NCBI RefSeq assembly: GCF_017893965.1
Contig: NZ_CP054142.1
Location: 1,550,001-1,614,000 of the forward strand
Source of the DNA: Treponema parvum
Lineage (GTDB): Bacteria > Spirochaetota > Spirochaetia > Treponematales > Treponemataceae
DNA length: 64,000 bases
Reading direction: 5' to 3'
Both the position numbers and the translations under genes were made by a program. Positions 37,165 to 45,622 of the stretch are shown in pieces (within the stretch, counting starts at the first letter, position 1; the number at the start of each line of letters is the position of its first letter). A model generated the notes under the pieces. The model was not told the DNA's origin. It saw only the letters and a program-made list of their open reading frames with translations, and searched no databases.

Positions 37165-38676
37165 ATGGATAACGTTAAAAAGCTGAAACCATTTATCAAC
37201 GGTGAATTTGTGGAATCGTCAACAGATGTATATAATGACGCATATGACCCCAGCACAGGAAAAGTTATTGCAAAAGTACCGCGCTGTACTCCTGATGAAG
37301 TTGAAAAAGCCATAGCAAGTGCAAAAGCGGCTTTCACTGAATGGTCTGCCGTACCGGTTTCCAAACGGGTACAGATTCTTTACCGGGTACGGGAACTTAT
37401 TATAGAGCATATGGAAGAACTGACGTATCTGGTTGCACAGGAAAATGGGAAAAACTGGAAAGAAGCTGAAGGGGATGTTCTGAAAGCAAAGGAAGGAACG
37501 GAACAAGCTCTCGCAGCAACGTCGCTTATGATGGGCGAAAGTCTTATGGATGCCTCCAAAGGGTATGATACGACCCTGTATCGTGTACCTCTCGGAGTCT
37601 GTGCCGGTATTATTCCGTTCAACTTCCCATCCATGATACCGATGGGCTGGATGACGCCAATCTGCATTGCCTGCGGAAATACGATTGTTCTTAAGGCCGC
37701 AACGTTTACCCCTCAGTCGGCGCTACGTTTTGCAGAACTCTATAAGGAAGCTGGATTACCCGACGGTGTCGTAAATGTCGTTACCTGTTCACGCCATGAA
37801 GCAGAAATTCTTTTAACACATCCTGATGTAAAAGCCATAACTTTTGTCGGCTCAACAGAAATCGGGCAATACATCTATGCTACTGCGGCAGCAAACGGAA
37901 AACGGGTACAAGCCCTCTGCGAAGCAAAAAATCACGCATTGATCATGAGAGATGCGCCTATAGAAAGAACTGCAGCAGGTATTATCAATGCATCTTTCGG
38001 CTGTGCCGGTGAACGCTGCATGGCGTTACCTGTCATTGTCGTTGAAGAAGCAATCGCAGATAAACTGGTTGATGAAATTGTCAAACAGGCAAAAAATATT
38101 AAAGTAGGTCCTGCTTACGACAAAACAACGGAACTAGGTCCGGTAGTAAATGCAGCGCACAAAAAATCCATTCTTGACTGGATAGAAAAAGGTATAGCAG
38201 AAGGTGCAGAACTGATTCTTGATGGTCGGAATGTAAAAGTGGACGGGCACGATGACGGTTTCTATCTCGGTCCGACAATTTTTGATCACGTAAAACCGGG
38301 GATGACCGTTGGTGACAGGGAAATATTCGGGCCTGTTCTTTGCGTAAAACGTGTTAAAACCTTTGAGGAAGGTCTGGCTATCATGAACGCAAATCCCTTT
38401 GCAAACGGTTCAGTTATCTTTACACAAAGCGGTCATTATGCACGGGAATTTGTCCGCCACACTGATGGAGGAATGGTTGGTATAAACGTTGGTATTCCTG
38501 TTCCTGTTGGATATTTTACCTTTTCCGGCCACAAAAAATCATTCTTCGGAGATCTGCATGTACTTGGAAAAGACGGTTACCGTTTCTTTACCGACAGCAA
38601 AACGGTAACAACACGCTGGTTCGATGAAGAAGAAGGTAAGTCGACGACAGTAAGTACATGGGACGGTACAATCTGA
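37165..38676 (+). CDS. mmsA: methylmalonate-semialdehyde dehydrogenase (CoA-acylating), MmsA/IolA family
   Basis: A 503-residue aldehyde dehydrogenase. The nucleophile is Cys285 in GCAGERCMALP. The region that carries the general-base Glu in ordinary aldehyde dehydrogenases reads LCEAKNHALI with Asn256, the mark of CoA-dependent MmsA enzymes that turn methylmalonate or malonate semialdehyde into propionyl-CoA or acetyl-CoA. The conserved PFNFPSMIPMGW and NPFANGSVIFT blocks are present. It follows a DeoR-type regulator and ends in a strong terminator, so it appears to be a single-gene unit. No other inositol, valine or beta-alanine catabolic gene is in the window, so the aldehyde source is unknown. 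Confidence 0.93.
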   Translation: MDNVKKLKPFINGEFVESSTDVYNDAYDPSTGKVIAKVPRCTPDEVEKAIASAKAAFTEWSAVPVSKRVQILYRVRELIIEHMEELTYLVAQENGKNWKEAEGDVLKAKEGTEQALAATSLMMGESLMDASKGYDTTLYRVPLGVCAGIIPFNFPSMIPMGWMTPICIACGNTIVLKAATFTPQSALRFAELYKEAGLPDGVVNVVTCSRHEAEILLTHPDVKAITFVGSTEIGQYIYATAAANGKRVQALCEAKNHALIMRDAPIERTAAGIINASFGCAGERCMALPVIVVEEAIADKLVDEIVKQAKNIKVGPAYDKTTELGPVVNAAHKKSILDWIEKGIAEGAELILDGRNVKVDGHDDGFYLGPTIFDHVKPGMTVGDREIFGPVLCVKRVKTFEEGLAIMNANPFANGSVIFTQSGHYAREFVRHTDGGMVGINVGIPVPVGYFTFSGHKKSFFGDLHVLGKDGYRFFTDSKTVTTRWFDEEEGKSTTVSTWDGTI

Positions 38677-38698
38677 CCGTTGTAATGAAAAGCGAGCG

Positions 38699-38760
38699 TA
38701 CCGGACATAATTCTGTACTATCAAAAAAATGCCGATGATACAGAATGCGTCCGGTTTTTT
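38699..38760 (+). terminator. intrinsic terminator after mmsA
   Basis: A long imperfect stem with arms TACCGGAC...ATTCTGTA and ACAGAAT...GTCCGGT ends in six T, about 20 bases after the mmsA stop. Confidence 0.85.
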
Positions 38761-38858
38761 GCTGCTAGAATACGGATTCACAGCGCTTCTATACCATTAC
38801 ATAAAGCGGTTTAACAATTTTATTTGCTATGCTTGTAAACAAATAGCAGCATTTTTCT

Positions 38859-38886
38859 TTGACATTATTAATTATTTGTATATCAT
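38859..38886 (+). promoter_or_regulatory. candidate promoter giving a leaderless MATE transcript
   Basis: TTGACA at 38859-38864 and TATCAT at 38881-38886 with 16 bases between. The expected start point is 38893-38895, at the ATG of the MATE gene itself, which has no Shine-Dalgarno. Confidence 0.6.
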
Positions 38887-38894
38887 TATCGCTT

Positions 38895-40256
38895 ATGAGT
38901 ACAAGCAATTTATCTAAAGAAAACCGGATGGGCAATATGCCCGTCGCAAGGCTTCTCGTGAGCATGTCGCTTCCCATAATGATATCAATGTTCGTAATGG
39001 CCTTGTACAATATCGTAGACAGCATTTTCGTATCGATGATAAGCGAAGAAGCTCTTACCGCCGTTTCCATTGCCTTTCCTTTACAGACCTTGGCGATGGC
39101 CTTCGGGATAGGCACTTCCGTCGGCGTAGGGGCGGTTTTGTCCATGAGGCTCGGAGAAAAAAATCAAGAAGCCGTAAATAAAACGGCCGTAAACGGTATA
39201 TTCCTCGGAATATGCAATTATATAGGATTTGCCGTAATAGTATTCCCGCTTTTGAGGGCGTATTTTTCAACTCAGACAAGCGATCAAAGGATAATCGATT
39301 ACGGCGTGGAATACATGCAGATCATTGTGGTTTTGGGACTCGGAACATTTTTGGGAACAATGTTTGACAGGCTTCTTCAATCGACGGGGCGCACTTTTTA
39401 TACTATGATAACGCAGATAACGGGAGCCCTGACAAATATCATTCTTGATCCTATCCTTATTTTCGGGATCGGGCCGTTTCCTAAAATGGGAATGCAGGGC
39501 GCGGCCCTTGCGACCGTTATCGGACAGATCTTAGGCGGAATTCTTTCATTCATTTTTAACATGCGTTTTAACAACGACATTAAATTCAAATTCAAAAAAT
39601 TCCGTCCGGACGGAACGATAATATTGCACATCTACAAGATCGCAGTTCCGACCATTTTGATGCAGTCCATAAATTCAATAACCACATACGGAATGAATTT
39701 GGTTTTGGGGATTTTCTCTTCAACCGCCATCGCCGTCTACGGTGTTTACTTTAAACTTAACAGTTTTATATTTATGCCCGTCTTCGGACTAAACAACGGA
39801 ATGATTCCTATAATTGCGTTTAACTACGGCGCGAAACAGCGCAGCCGGATCATAAAAACAATCAAAAGCGCTCTTTCTCTGTCTTTGCTGATAATGACAA
39901 TAGGAGTTATACTGTTTGAAACGGCGCCGGCTGCGCTTCTGAAGCTGTTTAACGCTTCCAATGCAATGCTTGAAATCGGAATACCGGCGCTTCGCACCAT
40001 AGCGCCGAGTTTTTTCGGAGCCGCCTTCGCAATAATACTCATAAGCGTTTTTCAAGCTCTGGGGAACGCCGTATACAGCATGCTAATTTCGTTCACAAGG
40101 CAGCTGATAGTTTTGCTCCCCGTCGCCTATATTCTTTCGCTTACGGGAAAGATCGATAACGTTTGGTTTTGCTTTATCATAGCGGAAGTATTTTCGCTTT
40201 TATGCTGTTTTTTGTTCCTGCGTCGAATCTACGACAAAAAATTGCGGAATATGTGA
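38895..40256 (+). CDS. MATE family multidrug/cation efflux transporter
   Basis: A membrane exporter of about 453 residues with roughly twelve helices. The MATE pattern is clear: PVARLLVSMSLPIMISMFVMALYN at the first helix, VDSIFVSMISEEALTAVSIAFP, GIGTSVGVGAVLSMRLGE, and a second half beginning TILMQSINSITTYGMN. Exchange is normally with Na+ or H+. The frame is open 12 codons further up, but ATG 38895 is chosen because a good promoter ends eight bases before it. No ribosome site is visible, so the transcript is probably leaderless. Substrate unknown. Confidence 0.9.
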   Translation: MSTSNLSKENRMGNMPVARLLVSMSLPIMISMFVMALYNIVDSIFVSMISEEALTAVSIAFPLQTLAMAFGIGTSVGVGAVLSMRLGEKNQEAVNKTAVNGIFLGICNYIGFAVIVFPLLRAYFSTQTSDQRIIDYGVEYMQIIVVLGLGTFLGTMFDRLLQSTGRTFYTMITQITGALTNIILDPILIFGIGPFPKMGMQGAALATVIGQILGGILSFIFNMRFNNDIKFKFKKFRPDGTIILHIYKIAVPTILMQSINSITTYGMNLVLGIFSSTAIAVYGVYFKLNSFIFMPVFGLNNGMIPIIAFNYGAKQRSRIIKTIKSALSLSLLIMTIGVILFETAPAALLKLFNASNAMLEIGIPALRTIAPSFFGAAFAIILISVFQALGNAVYSMLISFTRQLIVLLPVAYILSLTGKIDNVWFCFIIAEVFSLLCCFLFLRRIYDKKLRNM

Positions 40257-40375
40257 CGGGGTTGCACCGTAAGGCGCGCTAAGAAGCGCAGCACCGCAGG
40301 AAAATCGCAACGCTGGGGCGAGAAGCGCAATGCAGCGGCGTGCGGCACGATCCGCACACGATCCGAAAATAAAAT

Positions 40376-40888
40376 CTATTTCATCACTTCTTTGCCGCGC
40401 GACATAGCCGTGAGTCCGCTCTTTGCGAATTCAAGGATGCCGAACGGTTCCAAAAGGCGTATGAGGCTTTCTATCTTATTTTCACTTCCCGTCGCTTCTA
40501 CAATGACGGATTCTACGCTCACGTCTACTATATGAGCTCTAAAAATATTGCAGGTTTCTATGATCACCGCACGGTTATTGCCTACGGCTTTTACCTTTAT
40601 GAGAGCCGTCTGTCTTTGGCAAAAGTTGTCGGAATTACAGTTCTCTATGGAAATGACTTCTACAAGCTTTGACAACTGTTTTTCTATCTGTTCCAGGATG
40701 TATTCGTCCCCGCGGACGACGATCGTCATTCTCGACTGCCCAGAATTATGAGTTTCACAGACTGTAAGAGAATCGATGTTGTATCCGCGACGACTGAAAA
40801 GCCCTGAAACTCGGCTGAGAACTCCGGCATGGTTTTCAACCAATACCGAAAGGACATACTGTTTATTTTCTTTTTTTTGATCGGTCAT
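40376..40888 (-). CDS. ilvN: acetolactate synthase small (regulatory) subunit
   Basis: A 170-residue regulatory subunit that gives valine feedback control to the catalytic acetolactate synthase. The N-terminal ACT domain has LSVLVENHAGVLSRVSGLFSRRGYNI and SRMTIVV; the C-terminal domain includes ALIKVKA and LEPFGILEFAKSGLTAMSRG. It is the third gene of the thrA-aroF/pheA-ilvN operon, beginning 11 bases after the fusion gene stops. The catalytic subunit (ilvB) is not beside it, an unusual separation. Identity is firm. Confidence 0.95.
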   Translation of the reverse strand: MTDQKKENKQYVLSVLVENHAGVLSRVSGLFSRRGYNIDSLTVCETHNSGQSRMTIVVRGDEYILEQIEKQLSKLVEVISIENCNSDNFCQRQTALIKVKAVGNNRAVIIETCNIFRAHIVDVSVESVIVEATGSENKIESLIRLLEPFGILEFAKSGLTAMSRGKEVMK

Positions 40889-40899
40889 TTTTTCCCCCG

Positions 40900-42900
40900 T
40901 TATACGCCTGCATAAACTCCGAGAAGGCGAACGTCTTCTGCGGTATTTTTAAGTTCGTCAAGAACCCTGCTCACATATTCTTCGGATTGTTCGCCTTCAT
41001 TCTTAAGTTCCGCATCGGCGTAAAACCAGTAGCGCCAGGGTTTACCCAAAATGGGCCGCGATTCAAGCCTTGTCAAATTTAAGTTATGTTTATTAAAAAT
41101 TCCGAGACATGTGTGCAAAGCGCCGGGTTCGTTTTTTACACTGAAAACAAACGACGCCATATTAGGCCGCACTCCCGCTACGCGCTGACTTATGAATGCG
41201 GCTTCGGTGATGTTTTTAGCCGTCGCCGGCTTATTTGGCGCCGCCGTGTTTGACGTCGCCGCATCGGACGCTATCAGCACAAAGCGCGTATAATTTCTGG
41301 GATCGTTTTCGATATTTTCCTGCAGAATTTCAAGTCCGTAATACTTTGCGTTTAACGGGCTGGCGACGGCCGCGGTATCTTTCGAGCCTAGTTTCGCGAC
41401 GTATTCGGCGGCTGAAGCCGTAGAAACCGAATCGATTTTTGTCCAGTCGCCGTGGGACGAAAGAAAATCGGAACACTGCGAAAACGCTTGAGGATGTGAA
41501 TAGACCGTCTTTATCTTATCGATCGACGAGCTTTTTACGCCCAAAAGCGAATGCTGAATTCTTAAAGTCACGGAACCTACGATACTTATGTCGGCAAATT
41601 GAACGAGATTGTCATAATTGTCATAAACGGAACCGGCAAGGCTGTTTTCAATGGGAACCATGCCGTAATCCGATTCTCCTGAAACGACGCTTTTAAAAAT
41701 TTCACGGAAAGAATTTACCGAAACGGCTTCGGCTTCTTTTCCGAAATAGCTTTCTATAGCTTGTTCCGCATACGCGCCGCGTTTTCCGCAAAACGAACAG
41801 GTAAGGGTTTTACCGTTGCGTTTATCCGCCCGCCCCAAAACCTTTATCGCGCGGCTTTCCTGCCGGATGTGAGCCACTTGCTTTCCGAGCACGGGAGACA
41901 TAGCTTCTATGTCGCGCATAAGTTTGTCAAACTGTTCCGGATACAGAGATTGAGCGCCGTCAGAGAGCGCTTTGTCAGGATCACAGTGAACTTCGACGAT
42001 TATTCCGTCAGCGCCCGAAGCTATCGCTGCAAGTCCCATGGGGCTTACCTTATCACGGATTCCCACAGCGTGGCTCGGATCCACTATTACAGGCAGATGG
42101 GTGAGGCCTCTCAGTATAGGAATGGCGCTTAAATCAAGGGTATTGCGCGTAGCCTGTTCATACGTACGGATTCCGCGCTCGCATAAAATAATACGGTCGG
42201 TTCCGGACGAAAGAAGGTATTCGGCCGACATAAGCCATTCCTCTATAGTTGCGCTCAATCCGCGCTTTAGGATGACGGGTTTGTTCAATTTTCCAAGACG
42301 CTTAAGCAGTTCGAAATTTTGCATGTTGCGCGCGCCCACTTGGTAAACGTCGATTCCGTACGATTCCATAACGGGTAAGTATTCGGACGCAACGACTTCG
42401 GTAACTACGGGAAGACCGAAAGCGTCTCCCGCCTCTTTTAGAATTTTTATTCCTTCTTCTCCGAGTCCCTGAAAAGAATAAGGAGACGTGCGCGGCTTAT
42501 ATGCGCCGCCGCGAAGCATTACCGCCCCGCTTTCGGCAACCTTTGCCGCGACGCTCATCATCTGCTCCCTGCTTTCCACGGCGCACGGCCCTGCAATCGC
42601 AACTATGCGCTGCCCGCCCACACGTACGATTTGCCCCCTGTTGTTCGGAATTTCAACTATCGTGTCGTGAGGATCGAATTCTCGGCTCGCCATTTTGTAC
42701 GGCTTGCTTATCGGAATAACCCGCTCGACGCCGGGCAATATTTCAACCTCGCGCGGATCCATTTTAAGCTTACCTACGGCGGCTAAAATGGTAGTTTCTT
42801 CTCCGACTATCTCATTTGTTTTAAAATTCTGGGATCCTAAAAACGAAGCGAGTTTTTCTTTTTCTGCAGGCGTGATGCTCTTTTTTAATACGATTACCAT
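40900..42900 (-). CDS. fused DAHP synthase (type I-beta) and prephenate dehydratase with ACT domain
   Basis: A 666-residue two-enzyme protein. Residues about 1-70 form the ferredoxin-like regulatory domain of AroF/AroG-beta enzymes. Residues about 95-345 are DAHP synthase (IAGPCAVES, GGAYKPRTSPYSFQGLG, VIVDPSHAVG), the first step of aromatic synthesis. Residues about 365-560 are prephenate dehydratase (CGKRGAYAEQA, IENSLAGSVYDN, NDPRNYTRF), and about 585-660 an ACT domain (EPGALHTCLGIFNKHNLNL, ESRP). No chorismate mutase segment lies between the halves. It joins the first step to the phenylalanine branch under one ACT domain. It overlaps no gene but sits 13 bases after thrA and 11 before ilvN. 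Confidence 0.92.
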   Translation of the reverse strand: MVIVLKKSITPAEKEKLASFLGSQNFKTNEIVGEETTILAAVGKLKMDPREVEILPGVERVIPISKPYKMASREFDPHDTIVEIPNNRGQIVRVGGQRIVAIAGPCAVESREQMMSVAAKVAESGAVMLRGGAYKPRTSPYSFQGLGEEGIKILKEAGDAFGLPVVTEVVASEYLPVMESYGIDVYQVGARNMQNFELLKRLGKLNKPVILKRGLSATIEEWLMSAEYLLSSGTDRIILCERGIRTYEQATRNTLDLSAIPILRGLTHLPVIVDPSHAVGIRDKVSPMGLAAIASGADGIIVEVHCDPDKALSDGAQSLYPEQFDKLMRDIEAMSPVLGKQVAHIRQESRAIKVLGRADKRNGKTLTCSFCGKRGAYAEQAIESYFGKEAEAVSVNSFREIFKSVVSGESDYGMVPIENSLAGSVYDNYDNLVQFADISIVGSVTLRIQHSLLGVKSSSIDKIKTVYSHPQAFSQCSDFLSSHGDWTKIDSVSTASAAEYVAKLGSKDTAAVASPLNAKYYGLEILQENIENDPRNYTRFVLIASDAATSNTAAPNKPATAKNITEAAFISQRVAGVRPNMASFVFSVKNEPGALHTCLGIFNKHNLNLTRLESRPILGKPWRYWFYADAELKNEGEQSEEYVSRVLDELKNTAEDVRLLGVYAGV

Positions 42901-42913
42901 AATTTCTCCAAGT

Positions 42914-45418
42914 CTAAAATTCGGAATTGAAATTTACAGTACGCAGTATGTCTCCGAATACGCCCGCCGCAGTTACCGCAGCGCCGGCGCCGTACCCGCG
43001 AACCGTAAGAGGAATCGGGTTATAGCGTTCCGTATGGAATACAAAAGCGTTTTCTCCGCCTTTTACGCCGTACAGAGGATCGTCCGCCGTAACTTCGAGC
43101 ATGCCGACAAAACACTTTCCGCCCGTGATCGAAGCGCCCATGCGCAAAACTTTGCCTTGTTTTTTAAGATTGCTCATCTTTTTTGTAAAATAAGAATCTA
43201 TTTCGGGCAGTCTGTGCAAAAATTCGTCGACGCTGCCTTCGGTGTTAAAATTTTCAGGGAAAACACGGTTTATAACTATGTCCGGAAGTTCAATCTCAAG
43301 ACCGGCCTCGCGGGCGATTATGAGAGCCTTTCTGGCCACGTCCATACCGCTAAGATCGTCGCGTGGATCGGGTTCGGTAAATTTCTTTTCTTTGGCTTCG
43401 ATCACAGCCCGACTGAACGGAACGTCTTCATCCAACCGTCCGAAAATATAAGAAAGCGAACCCGACATTATTCCTTTAAATTCCGTAAGGCGATCGCCGC
43501 TTTTAAAAAGATTTTGCAGGTTGTCGATTATAGGCAGCCCCGCGCCCACATTGGTTTCGTACAAAAACCGGCGGTGCATGGTATTTGCCGCAGAACGGAT
43601 ACTTCGATAATAATCCATCGACATCGAATTTGCGCGTTTGTTGGGCGTCACTATGTGCATCCCCATATTGAGAAGATCGACGTACCGCTCTGCAATTTCA
43701 TAGCTCGCTGTGCAGTCCACAAAGACTGGATTGAGAGGTTTTGTCTCGTTTACAAATTTGAGAACATCTTCAATGCCGGTCTTTTTTTCGGAAGCGGCGA
43801 GAGTCTCTTTCCACGTCTTAAGTTTTATTCCGTACGGATCCATCGCCATAAATTTTGATCGCGCGATCACCATAACCTTTATTTCTATATTTTGATCGGC
43901 AAGCAGTTTTTTTTGCTGCGCGCATATTTGGTCAAGAAGAACGCCTCCTATCCCGCCCGCTCCGAAAACGAACAGCTGTATGGATTGAGAAGAATGGAAG
44001 AAAAACACGTGCGCAGCTCTAACGGCCAAATCGCCGGAATCTCCTTTTATGACGCAGGAAATACATCTTTCAGACGACCCTTGGGCTATAGCGATTATAT
44101 TGATACCGTATGTGGCAAGCGAATCAAAGAATTTGCCGGCCGTTCCGCGCTTTTCGATCATCCCGTCGCCGACGACGGAAACAATAGCGCAATCTTTTTG
44201 AATTTCCACAGGATCTATAATGCCTTCCTGTATCTCAAGTTCAAATTCCTTTGCAAGCGAATCACAGGCCTCATTTGCCTGTGCGCTATGAACGCAAAAA
44301 GAAATAGTATATTCGGAAGACGACTGGGTTATAAGGAGAATGGAAACGCCGACTCTTGAAACGGCTGCAAAAACGCGGCTTGCCATGCCTGCCCTGCCCT
44401 TCATGCCCGTACCGCTCACGCTGATCATGGAAGCGTTTTTAAGACATGAAATACCTCTCACGGCGTTTTTTTCTACAGCCCCGGACTTTTCAAAAGGACC
44501 TCTACCTATCCTTGTTCCACGGACGGAAGGTTTTAAGCTGTTAAGGCTCCACGCTTCAATATTTTTGGCCGCCAAAGGAGCCAGAGTCTTGGGGTGAAGT
44601 ATCTTGGAACCGAAAAACGAAAGCTCCATCGCTTCTTCATAACTCATATCGTCAACGACAAGGGCGTCTTTGACTATGCGGGGATCGGCAGTGTAAATGC
44701 CGTCGACATCAGTCCAAAATTCCACTTTTTCGACGCCTAAGGACGATCCTATTATGGAAGCGGAAAAATCCGATCCGTTTCTGCCTAAAAGGCCGGGGAC
44801 GGGTTCTTTGCCCGTTCCCCCTATCCACGAACATATAAATCCGGGAAAAAGCAGTATCTGCGTCTGCGATTTGTCTTCTCCGTCGCGGTAAGGCTGCAAG
44901 AGGTTTCCCGTAGAAACATAATCGGGATCTCCTTCTTTTTGATCCCCGTTTGTTATGATAAATTTTCTGGAATCCAAAAGCACTACGCTCTGTTTTTTTG
45001 CGCGCAGCACGGCTTCCATGACGGGGGAACTCATGAGTTCTCCCATTCCCATTATGCGGCAATGAACCGTTTCGGGACATTCGCCGAAGACGGTTATTCC
45101 CTGCAAAAGCTTTTTATATTCCGCAAGCAAGGGGTCGATTTTTTGCATAACCGGAGCGGCATCAAATCCCGGAAGTTCGGATTCAAGTTCACTGCATATG
45201 CTTTCATGCACCGATCGCACATGCGTAACGAATTTTTCCGAAAGGTCTCCTTTTATGCAGCTGTCAATGCTTTCCTGAAGGCTGTTTGAAATTCCTGCGA
45301 CCGCAGAAACAATTACGCTCACCCGAGTTTTTTTCGCCCTGCCTATAATAATATCCGACGAATTCATGATCCGACTTGCGCTTGCCATAGAAGTTCCGCC
45401 GAATTTAAGTGTTATCAT
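42914..45418 (-). CDS. thrA: bifunctional aspartate kinase / homoserine dehydrogenase
   Basis: An 834-residue fusion like E. coli ThrA (820). The kinase part (about 1-300) has LKFGGTSMASASRI and GRNGSDFSASIIGSSL; two ACT segments (about 320-460) include VSVVGDGM; homoserine dehydrogenase (about 475-834) has VFGAGGIGGVLLDQI and the GTLSYI-like block SGSLSYIFGRL. It carries out the first and third steps from aspartate to threonine and methionine. AAGGAGAG precedes ATG 45418. It leads an operon with the DAHP synthase-dehydratase fusion and ilvN. The promoter leaves a leader of only about 25 bases, so attenuation is unlikely. Confidence 0.96.
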   Translation of the reverse strand: MITLKFGGTSMASASRIMNSSDIIIGRAKKTRVSVIVSAVAGISNSLQESIDSCIKGDLSEKFVTHVRSVHESICSELESELPGFDAAPVMQKIDPLLAEYKKLLQGITVFGECPETVHCRIMGMGELMSSPVMEAVLRAKKQSVVLLDSRKFIITNGDQKEGDPDYVSTGNLLQPYRDGEDKSQTQILLFPGFICSWIGGTGKEPVPGLLGRNGSDFSASIIGSSLGVEKVEFWTDVDGIYTADPRIVKDALVVDDMSYEEAMELSFFGSKILHPKTLAPLAAKNIEAWSLNSLKPSVRGTRIGRGPFEKSGAVEKNAVRGISCLKNASMISVSGTGMKGRAGMASRVFAAVSRVGVSILLITQSSSEYTISFCVHSAQANEACDSLAKEFELEIQEGIIDPVEIQKDCAIVSVVGDGMIEKRGTAGKFFDSLATYGINIIAIAQGSSERCISCVIKGDSGDLAVRAAHVFFFHSSQSIQLFVFGAGGIGGVLLDQICAQQKKLLADQNIEIKVMVIARSKFMAMDPYGIKLKTWKETLAASEKKTGIEDVLKFVNETKPLNPVFVDCTASYEIAERYVDLLNMGMHIVTPNKRANSMSMDYYRSIRSAANTMHRRFLYETNVGAGLPIIDNLQNLFKSGDRLTEFKGIMSGSLSYIFGRLDEDVPFSRAVIEAKEKKFTEPDPRDDLSGMDVARKALIIAREAGLEIELPDIVINRVFPENFNTEGSVDEFLHRLPEIDSYFTKKMSNLKKQGKVLRMGASITGGKCFVGMLEVTADDPLYGVKGGENAFVFHTERYNPIPLTVRGYGAGAAVTAAGVFGDILRTVNFNSEF

Positions 45419-45447
45419 AGACCTCTCCTTGATCCGAAATCACATAC

Positions 45448-45476
45448 ATGATACCGAAAACGCGTATTTGTATCAA
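45448..45476 (-). promoter_or_regulatory. promoter of the thrA operon
   Basis: On the minus strand TTGATA (45476-45471) and TATCAT (45453-45448) are exactly 17 bases apart. The predicted leader is about 23 bases, too short for a T-box or leader-peptide attenuator. Confidence 0.7.
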
Positions 45477-45494
45477 TTAAGGGAAATAGCGCGG

Positions 45495-45550
45495 ACGGCG
45501 GCTAAGTGCCGTTGCAATGCGCTGCTGCTGCCTAGTACGGCGGCTAGGTG
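45495..45550 (+). repeat. direct repeat in GC-rich spacer upstream of thrA
   Basis: ACGGCGGCTAAGTG (45495-45508) and ACGGCGGCTAGGTG (45537-45550) differ at one base and lie 42 bases apart in a GC-rich spacer between divergent genes. Function unknown. Confidence 0.55.
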
Positions 45551-45611
45551 TTGCGGCGCGCCATGTCGTGCTATGTCTTTGCAGCCTGTGGAAATTTAAA
45601 CATTTTTTTTA

Positions 45612-45622
45612 TATAGTATACT
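45612..45622 (+). promoter_or_regulatory. -10 boxes touching the start of the 871-residue gene
   Basis: TATAGT (45612-45617) and TATACT (45617-45622) immediately precede the ATG at 45623. The first would start transcription at about the ATG, implying a leaderless mRNA. No convincing -35 was found. Confidence 0.4.

Noticed and set aside
42695-43858. 387-residue plus-strand frame across aroF-pheA/thrA
   Set aside because: It is antisense to the homoserine dehydrogenase coding region, and no domain could be recognised in it.
45419-45500. T-box or leader-peptide attenuator for thrA
   Set aside because: The promoter lies only about 30 bases from the start codon, leaving no room for either.
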